64,000 bases of DNA from Cellulosimicrobium funkei (GCF_004519295.1 NZ_SOZH01000009.1:124001-188000); one strand, 5' to 3'. Shown: positions 1 through 9,117, counted from the first letter of the stretch. The notes: generated from the letters alone by a model not told the origin. Numbers and translations: made by a program.

Positions 1-1
1 G

Positions 2-943
2 CAGGCCGAGGTCGACCGCGTCGTCGAGGTCGCGATCGAGCACGCGCTCACCCGGCCGGACGAGTCCCTCGCGATCGTCACCGTCACGCCCCTGCACGCC
101 GACCGCATCCGCGACGCGCTCCTCGTCGAGGTCCGGCAGAACCCGGCGCTCGCCGGGTTCTTCTCCGGCGCCCGCGCGGAACCGGTCGTCGTCGCGGACG
201 TCTCCGGCGTCGCCGGGCTCGTGCGCGACACGATCGTGCTGTCCGTCGGCTTCGGGAAGACGCCGCACGGCCGCGTGCTGCACCGGTTCGGCATCCTCAA
301 CACCCCGGGCGCCGAGGCCATGCTGCTCGACGCCGTCGGGGCGACGCGCCGGCGTCTCCACGTCGTCTCGTGCTTCACGGCGGGCGACCTCGACCCCGAG
401 CGCCTGCGCGGCGCGGGCGCCCGGCTGCTCGCCGAGGTGCTCGACCTGGCCGAGCAGCGCAGCGGCGCCGCCGACCAGGTCACGCTGGGCAACGGCGTCG
501 ACCTCGGCGGCAGCCCCGACCGGCTCGTCCTGGACCTCGCCGAGCGGCTCTGGCGCGCGGGGCTCGTCGTCGAGACCGACTACGGCATCGGCGACGGCGA
601 CCGCATCCCGCTCGTCGTCGGCCACCCGGACCTGCCCGGCGAGCTCCTCGTCGCCGTGCTCACCGACGACGCGGCCTACGTCGCCGAGCGCAGCGTCCGC
701 GTGCGCGACCGGCAGGTCGCCGAGCGGCTCGAGCGGATCGGCTGGACGGTCGCGCAGGTCTGGTCCGCCGCCGCGTTCCTCGACCCCGCCAAGGAGGCCG
801 AGCGCATCCGGCGGGTCGTGCAGGCCGTGCGCGACGCGCGGCTCCCGGAGACGGGCGGCGTCGCGCAGACGGGCGGGGGCGACCGGATCGTCGTCGTGCC
901 GGTGATCGACGACGACGAGCAGCACGGCGACGAGGACCTGTAG
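2..943 (+). CDS. Superfamily 1 DNA helicase (DUF4011-type), C-terminal part, 5' truncated by the window edge
   Basis: The reading frame is open from base 2 and has no start inside the window, so about 313 C-terminal residues are seen of a protein that is usually well over 1,000 aa. The first part has late helicase motifs: SLAIVTVTPLHADRI, then RDTIVLSVGFG and a motif VI-like segment (VGATRRRLHVVSCF). The last 130 residues resemble the PD-(D/E)XK-like domain that ends this family (VDLGGSPDRLVLDLAERL; YVAERSVRVRDRQVAERLERIGW). These are ATP-dependent helicase-nuclease-like proteins, often suspected of roles in DNA repair or defence; the substrate is unknown. The 3' end reads directly into a small acidic protein gene. 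Confidence 0.8.
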   Translation, partial: QAEVDRVVEVAIEHALTRPDESLAIVTVTPLHADRIRDALLVEVRQNPALAGFFSGARAEPVVVADVSGVAGLVRDTIVLSVGFGKTPHGRVLHRFGILNTPGAEAMLLDAVGATRRRLHVVSCFTAGDLDPERLRGAGARLLAEVLDLAEQRSGAADQVTLGNGVDLGGSPDRLVLDLAERLWRAGLVVETDYGIGDGDRIPLVVGHPDLPGELLVAVLTDDAAYVAERSVRVRDRQVAERLERIGWTVAQVWSAAAFLDPAKEAERIRRVVQAVRDARLPETGGVAQTGGGDRIVVVPVIDDDEQHGDEDL

Positions 944-967
944 CCCGCCGGTGGGACCATGGGACGC

Positions 968-1270
968 GTGAGCACGACCGCCGACCCGAGCCCCGACCCG
1001 CGGCACCTGCCCGACGACGCGCGCGACCGTCCCGAGCCAGAGCCAGAGCCAGAGCCCGAGCCCGAGCCGGAGCCCGAGACCGACACCGGGCGCCGTCGGC
1101 GTCCCCGGCGGGCCGTGCGGCGGGGGACCGAGAGCACGGTGGTGCCCGGCACGAGCGCCGACGAGCGGGCCGAGGGCTGGGGCGACGAGTCAGCCCCCCG
1201 CCGCGGCGCGCCGGGCGAGAACGACGACCGCCTGCTGGGCGACGTGCCGCCCCACTACGGGCGCCACTGA
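968..1270 (+). CDS. Small acidic hypothetical protein with Glu-Pro repeat
   Basis: About 100 aa, no known enzyme domain. A Glu-Pro dipeptide run (about residues 24-37) is followed by a basic stretch (GRRRRPRRAVRR) and a conserved-looking tail (DERAEGWGD, then NDDRLLGDVPPHY). The tail resembles small proteins found beside this helicase type in other actinobacteria. I chose GTG at 968 because it gives a normal start just after the helicase gene; an in-frame ATG at 959 is possible. The EP run is coded by an imperfect hexanucleotide repeat (gagcca/gagccc) and may vary in length. A longer frame on the opposite strand (SGSGSG) is its shadow. Confidence 0.6.
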   Translation: MSTTADPSPDPRHLPDDARDRPEPEPEPEPEPEPEPETDTGRRRRPRRAVRRGTESTVVPGTSADERAEGWGDESAPRRGAPGENDDRLLGDVPPHYGRH

Positions 1271-1299
1271 CGGCTCGCCGGGCGACCGGCTGAGCGGCG

Positions 1300-1803
1300 T
1301 CAGAGGTGCTGCGGGGGCGTCGGCCCGCCGGGCGTCGGCCCTCCGGGCGCGGTCCCGCCGGGCGCCGTGCCGGGGCCGCTGCCGGCCTGGGCGGCGAGGA
1401 GGTCGCGGATCTCCTGGAGCACGCGCACGTCCTCGGCCGGTGCCTCGGGCTCGGGCTCCTCGTCCTTCTTGCGTCGCTCCGCGAGCTTGTTCATCGGCAG
1501 GACGATGACGAAGTAGAGGGCGACGGCGATGATGAGGAACTGGAGGATCGCGTTGAGGACTCCGCCGACGGAGATGACGGAGGGCGGGATGTCCTTCGCC
1601 TCGTTCCCCGCGCGCAGCGTGATGTCCCACAGGCCGGTGAGGTCGGGCTTGCCGAAGATCGCCCCGATGAGGGGGTTGATGAAGTCCTCGACGATCGCCG
1701 TGACGACCCCGGAGAACGCGGCCCCGATGACGACGCCGACCGCCAGGTCGATCGCGTTGCCGCGGAGCACGAACTCCTTGAACCCTTGGAACACGCCCTT
1801 CAT
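1300..1803 (-). CDS. mscL: Large-conductance mechanosensitive channel MscL
   Basis: 167 aa. The N terminus is typical of MscL: MKGVFQGFKEFVLRGNAIDL, then TM1 (about residues 18-38) with the pore-lining glycine/alanine pattern (AVGVVIGAAFSGVV). TM2 is at about residues 82-103 (LNAILQFLIIAVALYFVIVL). A cytoplasmic helix (VRVLQEIRDLLAAQ) follows. The protein forms a pentameric emergency valve that opens under hypo-osmotic membrane tension. It is somewhat longer than the usual 130-150 aa because of a Gly/Pro/Thr-rich C-terminal tail (repeats of PGGTAPGG type). ATG at 1803 was chosen over upstream in-frame ATGs because family homology begins there. Confidence 0.95.
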   Translation of the reverse strand: MKGVFQGFKEFVLRGNAIDLAVGVVIGAAFSGVVTAIVEDFINPLIGAIFGKPDLTGLWDITLRAGNEAKDIPPSVISVGGVLNAILQFLIIAVALYFVIVLPMNKLAERRKKDEEPEPEAPAEDVRVLQEIRDLLAAQAGSGPGTAPGGTAPGGPTPGGPTPPQHL

Positions 1804-1933
1804 GTGCTGCTTCCCTCTCCTGTCGACGGGCACGCGTGGCGGCGGCGCCACCACACGTGCACGCGCGATCCTGCCAACGGGCGCGGCGACCGGCAACGGC
1901 TTCGCCCGGCGGGTCGGCGGTCTCGTGGTGCCG

Positions 1934-2659
1934 TCACGGGACCAGGACGGCCGTGACCGGGGCGTGGCCGGCCCGCGCCGCCAGCCGGACGGCCTCCTCG
2001 GGGAGCACCGCGACGAGCGTCACGACGTCGGAGCCCGACCCGCCGCTGCCGAGCAGGCCGCCGCCGTCGTCGGGCTCGGGTGCCGGCACGACGACCGCGG
2101 CGCGGGCCAGGTACGGGTCGTCCGGGGGAGCGGACTCCGTCTCCGCGGGTTCCGTGGGTGCCGGGGCGAGCGCGGGGTCGCCCGCGGCCAGCAGGTCGAC
2201 GCGGTCGCCCGGCCCGAGGAGCGCGGCGACGCCCGGGTCGAGCCGGACGGGCGCGACCACGGTCCCGGCGGGCGCACCGGCGGCGAGCTCTCCTCCGGCG
2301 ACGAGGCCGTCCTGGAGGAGGGTGCCCTCCGGAAGGGCGACGGTCGCGCGGCGCCCGACGACGTCATCGGGCCGAGTCGGCGCCCCGGCGGGCAGGAGGG
2401 AGGCCGCGACGTGGTCCACCCGCACGTCGGGTGCCGCGAGCGTGGTGCCGGGCGGCACGGCGCGGGCCGTCACGACGGCGGGAGCCGTCGGCGGGGGCGG
2501 GGGCCGCAGCGCACCGACGACGACCGACGCCGCGAGCCCGCAGCACAGCGCCGCGACCACGAACCGGGACCGCCACCACAGGGTGTGCAGCAGCCGCCGC
2601 CGGGCGGCGGCGCGGCCGGGGTGGGCTGACGGGCCGGGCGGGCGGGAGGAGCGAGGCAT
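1934..2659 (-). CDS. SAF-domain membrane-anchored protein (CpaB/RcpC-like)
   Basis: 241 aa. A basic N terminus is followed by one membrane anchor (about residues 33-50, FVVAALCCGLAASVVVGAL). Then comes a SAF-type domain (about 60-120: VVTARAVPPGTTLAAPDVRV ... LPEGTLLQDGLV), the fold found in the Flp-pilus protein CpaB and in antifreeze/sialate synthase-like proteins. The rest is a CpaB-like extracytoplasmic region (VAPVRLDPGVAALLGPGDRVDLLAAGD). No pilus genes are nearby; single SAF genes at this position beside mscL and the FmdB gene are common in actinobacteria. Function is unassigned; a cell-envelope role is inferred from topology only. Confidence 0.75.
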   Translation of the reverse strand: MPRSSRPPGPSAHPGRAAARRRLLHTLWWRSRFVVAALCCGLAASVVVGALRPPPPPTAPAVVTARAVPPGTTLAAPDVRVDHVAASLLPAGAPTRPDDVVGRRATVALPEGTLLQDGLVAGGELAAGAPAGTVVAPVRLDPGVAALLGPGDRVDLLAAGDPALAPAPTEPAETESAPPDDPYLARAAVVVPAPEPDDGGGLLGSGGSGSDVVTLVAVLPEEAVRLAARAGHAPVTAVLVP

Positions 2660-2843
2660 GGCGCGACCGTAGCCGCGCGCGGCGAGCCGGTGGCCGCGGT
2701 GCGCGGCGGTCTGTGGACGACGCGGCGCGCGGCCCGCCCACCGTGAGCCGACCGGCCCGCTGTGGTCGGCCGCGCACCGGTGCGGCGCCGACGCCGGAGC
2801 TCGGGCGCGTCAGGGGCGAGCGACCCGGTGGCGCCGCGTCAGG

Positions 2844-3158
2844 TCAGGACGACGCGGCAGAGCTGCTCGACGCGCCGCCCGAGCCCGTGCCGCCCGACGA
2901 CGAGGGCGACCCCGCCGACGACGACGAGGACGACGACGCGCTGGACGTCGAGGCGGCGGGCGCCGTCGACGTCTTCCCGCCGGACCGCGAGTCCGTGCGG
3001 TAGAAGCCGGAGCCCTTGAACGTCACGCCCACGGAGGAGAACACCTTGCGCAGGCGGCCCGAGCACTCGGGGCACACCGTGAGGGCGTCGTCGCTGAACG
3101 ACTGGTGGATGTCGAAGGCGTGACCGCAGGCGGTGCAGCTGTAGGCGTAGGTGGGCAC
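2844..3158 (-). CDS. FmdB-family zinc-ribbon protein
   Basis: 104 aa. It starts with PTYAYSCTACGHAF and continues with CPECSG, giving the two CxxC pairs of the FmdB/CxxC_CxxC_SSSS zinc ribbon, and then VFSSVGVTFKGSGFYRTD. The C-terminal third is a low-complexity Ser/Ala/Gly tail, as the family name describes. The start is GTG at 3158 with a good GAGGAG ribosome-binding site just upstream; longer in-frame versions run into the control region of the next gene. Related proteins are described as putative regulators of amidase genes, but the molecular role is unknown. It is divergent from the acylase gene. Confidence 0.9.
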   Translation of the reverse strand: MPTYAYSCTACGHAFDIHQSFSDDALTVCPECSGRLRKVFSSVGVTFKGSGFYRTDSRSGGKTSTAPAASTSSASSSSSSSAGSPSSSGGTGSGGASSSSAASS

Positions 3159-3324
3159 GGGTTCTCCTCGTTCACGAGACGGCCGTCGAGGCGGCCACCG
3201 GCGGGTCGGGATCGGGACGGTCTCGGCCTGGTCGACGGTGTCAACACCGCCTGGCACTCGAAACTTCCGAGTGCTAATCATACGCGGACCGGCGCCCGGG
3301 CAGGGCCGGGGTAGTCTCGCATCC

Positions 3325-5991
3325 GTGTCTGCGCACGAACCCGCCGAGGCCCCCGCCGGTGACCCCGCCACCGGTGCCGACCCCGCGACCCCGGGCGAGG
3401 CCGCGGCCCCGCCGCGGCGCCGTCGCCGGTCCGTGCGCCGGCGCGTCCTGATCGGCGTGGCGGCGCTGCTCGTCGTCGCGCTCGTCGCGGGTGCCGCGTT
3501 CGTCGTGGTCACCGTCCGGCGCCCGCTCCCGCAGGCGTCCGGCGAGATCTCCGTGCCCGGCCTCGGCAGCGAGGTGACCGTGCTGCGCGACGCCCAGGGC
3601 GTGCCGCAGATCTACGCCGACACCCCCGAGGACCTCTTCCGCGCCCAGGGCTACGTCCAGGCGCAGGACCGCTTCTTCGAGATGGACTACCGCCGGCACG
3701 TCACGTCGGGGCGGCTCGCCGAGCTCGTCGGCGACAACCCGGACGCGATCGCCGCCGACACCGTGACGCGCACGTTCGGCTGGCGCCAGGTCGCGGAGGA
3801 GGAGTGGGACGTCGTCTCTCCCGAGACCAAGGCGTACCTCCAGGCGTACGCGGAGGGCGTCAACGCCTACCTGGAGGACCGCAGCCCGTCGGAGATCGCG
3901 CTCGAGTACACGGTGCTCGGGCTGCAGGTCGACGTCGCCGAGCCCGAGCCCTGGGACCCGGTCGACTCGCTCGCGTGGCTCAAGGCGATGGCCTGGGACC
4001 TGCGCGGCAACTACGACGACGAGCTCGACCGCGCGCTGGCCTACGGCACGCTCCAGGACACGGTACGCGTCGCGGAGCTGTTCCCTGCCTACCCGTCCGG
4101 GCTCAACGCGCCGATCCTCGACCCCGGCGAGCTCGAGAACCCGCAGGAGGTCGCGCTCGAGCTGGGCCCGCAGGCCCGCGCCGAGTACGGCTCGGACCAC
4201 CTCCAGGCCGCGCTCCAGGCAGCGGACCGCGCGCTCGGCGCCGTCCCCGTGCTCATCGGGCGCGGCGAGGGCACCGGCTCGAACTCGTGGGTCGTCTCCG
4301 GCGAGCACACGGCGTCGGGCAAGCCGATCCTCGCGAACGACCCGCACCTCGCCCTCGGGGCGCCCGGCATCTGGGCGCAGGTGGGGCTCCACTGCAACGA
4401 GGTCTCCCCGGCGTGCGGGTTCGACGTCGCGGGCTTCTCGTTCGCCGGCTTCCCCGGCGTGGTCATCGGGCACAACGCCCAGCTCGCCTGGGGCCTGACG
4501 AACATGGGCGCCGACGTCACCGACTTCTTCGTCGAGCGCGTGCGCGACGACACCTACCTGCGCGGCGACGAGTGGGTCCCGCTGGAGACCCGCACCGAGA
4601 CGCTGCGCGTCGCCGGGGGCGACGACATCGAGATCGAGGTCCGCTCGACGCTCCACGGGCCGATCGTCTCCGAGGCGATCCCGGCGACGGACGCGGCCGT
4701 CGACACGCCCGCGCTGGACACGCGGCTGGGGGAGTACGCCGTCGCGCTCCAGTGGACCGCGCTCGAGCCGGGCCGCACCGCCGACGCCGTCTTCGCGTTC
4801 AACCTCGCGCAGGACGCCGAGGATATGCAGGCGGCCGCCGCACTCTTCGAGGTGCCGGCCCAGAACATCGTCTTCGCGACCGCGGACGGCCACATCGGCT
4901 ACCAGGCGCCGGGGAAGATCCCCGTGCGCCAGGCGGTCCCCGACGCCGAGGTGCCCTCCGACGGCACGTGGCCGCGCGATGGGTCCGACGAGCGCTACGA
5001 CTGGCAGGGCTACGTCCCCAGCGAGCAGATGCCGCGCGTCGTGGACCCGGCCGAGGGCTTCATCGTCGCCGCCAACCAGGCCGTGCTGCCGGACGGCGTC
5101 GCGCCGTTCCTCACGACCGACTGGGACTACGGCTACCGTTCGCAGCGCATCCGCGAGCTCCTGGAGGCCGAGATCTCGGCCGGGCGCACCGTGGACGTCG
5201 ACACGATGAACGAGGTCCAGGTCGACGACCGCAGCCCGTACGCCGAGGTGCTCGTGCAGCCCCTGCTCGAGCAGGAGATCGACGACGACTTCGCGGCCGA
5301 GGGCCAGCAGCTCCTCGCGGACTGGGACTACCGGACCGACACCGACTCCGCCGCGGCGGCGTACTTCGCCGCCGTGTGGCGGAACCTGCTCCAGCTCACC
5401 TTCTGGGACGACCTGCCCGAGTCGGCGCGTCCGGGTGGCGGCAGCCGCTGGCTCGCCGTCGTGCAGAACCTCCTGGAGAACCCGACCGACCCGTTCTGGG
5501 ACGACCGCCAGACGGTCAGCGTGGTCGAGACGCGCGACGAGGTGCTCACGCAGGCGCTCGTCTCCGCGCGCCTCGACCTCACCGTCGAGCAGAGCAAGCA
5601 GCCGTCGGACTGGGCGTGGGGCAAGATCCACGTGCTCGCTCTCGAGCACCCCGTGCTGGGCGGCGAGTCGATCCCGGGGCCGGTGCGCGACTTCGTCAAC
5701 CCCACCCCGGTCGGCATGCCCGGTGGCTCGTCGATCGTCAACGCGACCGCGTGGGACGCCGCGTCCGGGTCGTTCGACGTGACGGCCGGGCCGTCGATGC
5801 GCATGGTCGTCGACCTCGGCGACCTCGACCGCTCGACGTGGGTGACCGTCACGGGCACCTCGGGGCACCCGGCGTCGAAGCACTACGCAGACCAGCTGAA
5901 GACCTGGGCCCGCGGCGAGACGTACGCGTGGCCGTTCTCCACGGAGGCGGTCGCCGAGGCGAGCAAGGACGAGCTCACCCTCGTGCCGTAG
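3325..5991 (+). CDS. Penicillin acylase family Ntn-hydrolase, exported
   Basis: 888 aa from GTG 3325. Basic N terminus, then a signal anchor at about residues 37-60 (VLIGVAALLVVALVAGAAF). The chain begins with the family's alpha part (RAQGYVQAQDRFFEMDYRR). The autocatalytic site is GTGSNSWVVSG; Ser319 would become the N-terminal nucleophile of the beta subunit. Asn/Asp-rich features of the beta chain follow (LANDPHLAL, GVVIGHNAQLAWGLTN). The family hydrolyses amide bonds in beta-lactams, acyl-homoserine lactones and related acylamides; substrate cannot be read from the sequence. It is a single gene, divergent from the FmdB gene and convergent with the 5-FCL gene. Confidence 0.9.
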   Translation: MSAHEPAEAPAGDPATGADPATPGEAAAPPRRRRRSVRRRVLIGVAALLVVALVAGAAFVVVTVRRPLPQASGEISVPGLGSEVTVLRDAQGVPQIYADTPEDLFRAQGYVQAQDRFFEMDYRRHVTSGRLAELVGDNPDAIAADTVTRTFGWRQVAEEEWDVVSPETKAYLQAYAEGVNAYLEDRSPSEIALEYTVLGLQVDVAEPEPWDPVDSLAWLKAMAWDLRGNYDDELDRALAYGTLQDTVRVAELFPAYPSGLNAPILDPGELENPQEVALELGPQARAEYGSDHLQAALQAADRALGAVPVLIGRGEGTGSNSWVVSGEHTASGKPILANDPHLALGAPGIWAQVGLHCNEVSPACGFDVAGFSFAGFPGVVIGHNAQLAWGLTNMGADVTDFFVERVRDDTYLRGDEWVPLETRTETLRVAGGDDIEIEVRSTLHGPIVSEAIPATDAAVDTPALDTRLGEYAVALQWTALEPGRTADAVFAFNLAQDAEDMQAAAALFEVPAQNIVFATADGHIGYQAPGKIPVRQAVPDAEVPSDGTWPRDGSDERYDWQGYVPSEQMPRVVDPAEGFIVAANQAVLPDGVAPFLTTDWDYGYRSQRIRELLEAEISAGRTVDVDTMNEVQVDDRSPYAEVLVQPLLEQEIDDDFAAEGQQLLADWDYRTDTDSAAAAYFAAVWRNLLQLTFWDDLPESARPGGGSRWLAVVQNLLENPTDPFWDDRQTVSVVETRDEVLTQALVSARLDLTVEQSKQPSDWAWGKIHVLALEHPVLGGESIPGPVRDFVNPTPVGMPGGSSIVNATAWDAASGSFDVTAGPSMRMVVDLGDLDRSTWVTVTGTSGHPASKHYADQLKTWARGETYAWPFSTEAVAEASKDELTLVP

Positions 5992-6063
5992 CGGAGCCGC
6001 AGGCGCGTCCGCCCCGTGCGCGGGCGCGGTGGCGGACGGCGCGGTGGCGGACGGCGCAGCCTG

Positions 6064-6696
6064 CTACGGCAGCCAGCGCCAGCCGAGGGGCGTCGCGACG
6101 GCGTCGACCGTGCGGTCGTGCGGCTCGACCGGCAGCGGTCGGTCGCTCGCGTCGTAGACCTCCTCCGGGAACACGACGGCCACGACCTTGGTGCCGGGAC
6201 GCACGTGCTCGAGCGCGCGGTCGTACCACCCGCCGCCCTGGCCGAGCCGGACGCCGCGCGAGTCGACGGCGAGCGCGGGCGCGACGACGACGTCGGCCTC
6301 GGCGATCGCCTCCGGACCCAGGGTCGGGGTGCCGGGCTCGGGCGGCCGCCCGGGCGCCCGGACCTGCAGGTCGGCGGGGCCGTCGTAGACGGCCCAGTCC
6401 CGCTGGAGCCCCGCGCCGAGCACGGGGAGCAGCAGGCGGACGCCGCGCGCGGCGAGGCGCTCGAGCATCGCCGACGTGCCGGGCTCGCCGGGGCGCGCGG
6501 CGTAGGTCGCGACGCACGTGGCGGCGGCGACCTCGGGGATGGTCTCGACGACGTCGGCGATGGCGGCGTCCGCTTCCTTGCGGAGCCGCTCGGACCGCGC
6601 CTGGCGATGCGTGCGGATGGCCTTGCGGAGGATCTCCTTCGCGTCCTCGGCTTCGATGCTTCCGTGCAGGGGGTATGGCTGGACCGGGCCACTCAT
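6064..6696 (-). CDS. 5-formyltetrahydrofolate cyclo-ligase
   Basis: 210 aa, normal length. An N-terminal helix (AKEILRKAIRTHRQARSER) is followed by alpha/beta core segments and the family signature GQGGGWYDRAL (about residues 151-161), which binds ATP phosphate and substrate. The enzyme converts 5-formyl-THF plus ATP to 5,10-methenyl-THF and returns stored folate to the one-carbon pool. ATG at 6696 was chosen; the frame is open far upstream but only as a shadow of the next gene. In many actinobacteria this gene sits directly beside galU; here the neighbour is the nucleotidyltransferase-mutase fusion. Confidence 0.92.
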   Translation of the reverse strand: MSGPVQPYPLHGSIEAEDAKEILRKAIRTHRQARSERLRKEADAAIADVVETIPEVAAATCVATYAARPGEPGTSAMLERLAARGVRLLLPVLGAGLQRDWAVYDGPADLQVRAPGRPPEPGTPTLGPEAIAEADVVVAPALAVDSRGVRLGQGGGWYDRALEHVRPGTKVVAVVFPEEVYDASDRPLPVEPHDRTVDAVATPLGWRWLP

Positions 6697-6773
6697 GTCC
6701 CTATTGTCACCCGGCGCGCGCGTCCGCGCCGACGCCGCGCGGGTGACCTTCGGCCCCGGAGTCCCGGAGCGGG

Positions 6774-6803
6774 TTCCGCGGACGCGTCCGTGGTGCCTAT
6801 GAT
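6774..6803 (+). promoter_or_regulatory. Candidate promoter of the nucleotidyltransferase-mutase/GH94 operon
   Basis: A TATGAT hexamer (6798-6803) lies 18 nt downstream of TTCCGC, in the 180-bp gap between the divergent 5-FCL gene and the start at 6877. TATGAT is a strong -10 match and stands out in this GC-rich DNA; the -35 is weak. It implies a leader of roughly 65 nt. Confidence 0.4.
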
Positions 6804-6876
6804 CGGAGGAAGCCAGTAGTTCGGACTCCTGACAAATGGGTCGCCGTCCGACAGAGGTGCCGACAGTGAGGACGCC

Positions 6877-9117
6877 ATGACCGCGACGACCGCGAACCCC
6901 ACCGAGACCGCCCCACGAGGGAGCGCCCACCCGAGGACCGGTCGTGCCGCCGTCGTGCTGGCCGCGGGCCACGACGACGCGTCGCGCGAGCTCCTGTCGC
7001 GGCCCTTGGGCGGCGCGACGGTCGTCGAGCTGGCGGTCGCGAACGTCCGCCGCGTCGTCGACGCGGGCCGCATCGTCGTGGTCGTGTCGCCCGACGACCC
7101 GACCGTGCGCGAGCTGCTCGGCGAGGACGTCGTCTACGTGGAGCAGGAGTCGCCGCTCGGCACGGGCGACGCGGTCCTCGCGGCGCGCGAGGCGATCGCG
7201 TCGGTGCTCGGGCCGGGCGTCGACGAGCCGGTCCTCGTCGCCTACGCGGACACGCCGCTGCTGCGCTCCGAGTCGCTCCTCGGGCTGCTGACGCGCCACA
7301 CCCTCACGGGCGCGGACCTGTCGCTGCTCTCCGCCGTCGTCGACGACCCGGACGGCTACGGGCGCGTGGTCCGCGCCGGGGGCGAGATCGCGGCGATCCT
7401 CGAGTCGTCCGAGGTCGCGGACGCCACGCCCGAGCCGGCCACCGAGATCAACGTGGGTGCGTACGTCGCGGCGCCCCGCCTGCTGTTCGGCGAGCTGGAG
7501 CGCATGGCGGCCGACGGCGAGCACCGGCTGACCGAGCTCGCGCGCCGCGTCATCGGGGCGGGCAAGCGCATCTCGTCGTACCGCATCGTCGACGTGGACG
7601 AGGTCCGCGGCATCAACACCCCGGACGAGCTCGCCCAGGCGGCGGACATCGTCCTCAAGCGCCTGTTCGTGCCGAAGAAGAACACGGACACGAAGATCGT
7701 GTTCGGCACCGGCGGCTGGCGCGCGGTCATCGGCGAGGGCTACACGCTCGCCAACGTGCGCCGGCTGTGCCAGGCCATCGCGAACGAGACGATCCGCCGC
7801 GGGCTGGACGGGAAGGGCGTCGTGATCGGCGGCGACCGCCGCTTCCTCTCGCGCGAGTCGGCCATCGCCGCGGCCGAGGTCTTCGCGGGCAACAACATCG
7901 CGGTGACCCTCCTGCCCGACGACGTGCCGACCCCGCTCGTGACCTTCGCCGCGCCCTACCTCGGGGCGGCCTACGGCATCATCGTCACCTCGAGCCACAA
8001 CCCGCCCGAGTGGAACGGCATGAAGGTGTTCCGCCAGGACGGCTCGCTCCCGCTCGACGACGAGACGGACCGCTACCAGGACGAGGCGAACGCGCTGTCG
8101 GTCGACGACGTCATCACGCTCGACATCGACGTGGCCCGCCGCACGGGCGTCGTCGTCGACCGGTCGCTCACGGACCCGTACGTCGACGCGATCGAGCGGA
8201 TCATCGACGTCGAGGCCGTGCGCGGCTCGGACCTGCAGGTCGTCGTGGACCCGATGTACGGCACGAGCCAGCTCACGCTCGGCACCATCCTGTCCGACAT
8301 GCGCGTGCGGTCGGAGTTCATCCACGCGGCGCACAACCCGCTGTTCGGCGGCGTCGCGCCGGCACCGGACCTCCAGCGCCTCAGCACGCTCGTGACGATG
8401 ATCCAGCAGGGCGGCGGCCGCTACGACCTCGGCATGGCGACGGACGGCGACTCGGACCGCATCGGGATCGTCGACGAGACGGGCGAGTACATCTCGACGA
8501 ACGACCTGCTCCTCCTCCTGTACTGGTACCTGCACGAGGTCCGCGGGGAGAAGGGCGGCGTGGTGCGCAACCTCGCGACGACGCACCTGCTCGACCGGCT
8601 CGCGGCGCACTTCGGCGAGGAGTCGCGCGAGGTCAAGGTCGGGTTCAAGCACGTCACCGCGGGCATGGCGGAGATCGGCGCCGTGCTCGGCGGCGAGTCG
8701 TCGGGTGGCCTGACGATCCGCGGGTGGATCCTCGGCAAGGACGGCATCTTCGCGTGCGCCCTCGTGGCCGAGATGCTGGCGCGCACGGGCAAGCGGATCT
8801 CCGAGCTGCGCGCGATGCTCTACGAGATCACCGGCCGCCTGTACACGCTCGAGGCGGGCGTGCCGGCCACCCCGGAGATGCGCGTCGAGGTGCCGCGCCG
8901 GCTCGAGGCGCAGCCCCTCACGCACGTCGGGCCGTACCCGGTCGTCTCGGTCTCCCACCTCGACGGCACCAAGATCCTCCTCGAGAACGACAACTGGGCG
9001 CTCCTGCGGTTCTCCGGGACCGAGCCCGTCCTGCGCATGTTCGTCGAGGCGGACACCCCCGAGAAGGCCGCCGAGCTCCTCGAGTGGCTGCAGGGGTTCG
9101 TCACCGCCGGCGTCTGA
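6877..9117 (+). CDS. Fusion of GlmU-like nucleotidyltransferase and phospho-sugar mutase (probable GlcNAc-1-P metabolism)
   Basis: 746 aa. Residues about 20-265 form a GlmU/NTP_transferase-type domain: VVLAAG, QESPLGTGDAVLAAREAI, YADTPLL, DPDGYGRVV and EINVGAYV all match GlmU. The glycine-rich loop and lysine (GxGTRMxSxxPK in GlmU) are replaced by GHDDASRELLSRPLGG, so activity of this half is uncertain. Residues about 270-746 form a complete alpha-D-phosphohexomutase: FGTGGWRAVIGE, phosphoserine loop TSSHNPPEWNG (Ser373), metal loop TDGDSDR (Asp523/525/527), sugar loop GGESSGGLTIRG, and a phosphate-binding tail (RFSGTEPVLR). The mutase half resembles the one in Vibrio chitin operons. With GH94 74 bp downstream, interconversion of GlcNAc-1-P and GlcNAc-6-P is inferred. 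Confidence 0.82.
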   Translation: MTATTANPTETAPRGSAHPRTGRAAVVLAAGHDDASRELLSRPLGGATVVELAVANVRRVVDAGRIVVVVSPDDPTVRELLGEDVVYVEQESPLGTGDAVLAAREAIASVLGPGVDEPVLVAYADTPLLRSESLLGLLTRHTLTGADLSLLSAVVDDPDGYGRVVRAGGEIAAILESSEVADATPEPATEINVGAYVAAPRLLFGELERMAADGEHRLTELARRVIGAGKRISSYRIVDVDEVRGINTPDELAQAADIVLKRLFVPKKNTDTKIVFGTGGWRAVIGEGYTLANVRRLCQAIANETIRRGLDGKGVVIGGDRRFLSRESAIAAAEVFAGNNIAVTLLPDDVPTPLVTFAAPYLGAAYGIIVTSSHNPPEWNGMKVFRQDGSLPLDDETDRYQDEANALSVDDVITLDIDVARRTGVVVDRSLTDPYVDAIERIIDVEAVRGSDLQVVVDPMYGTSQLTLGTILSDMRVRSEFIHAAHNPLFGGVAPAPDLQRLSTLVTMIQQGGGRYDLGMATDGDSDRIGIVDETGEYISTNDLLLLLYWYLHEVRGEKGGVVRNLATTHLLDRLAAHFGEESREVKVGFKHVTAGMAEIGAVLGGESSGGLTIRGWILGKDGIFACALVAEMLARTGKRISELRAMLYEITGRLYTLEAGVPATPEMRVEVPRRLEAQPLTHVGPYPVVSVSHLDGTKILLENDNWALLRFSGTEPVLRMFVEADTPEKAAELLEWLQGFVTAGV

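Noticed and set aside
676-1152. SGSGSG-rich protein on the minus strand
   Set aside because: Antisense of the EP-repeat gene and helicase end; no supporting signal.
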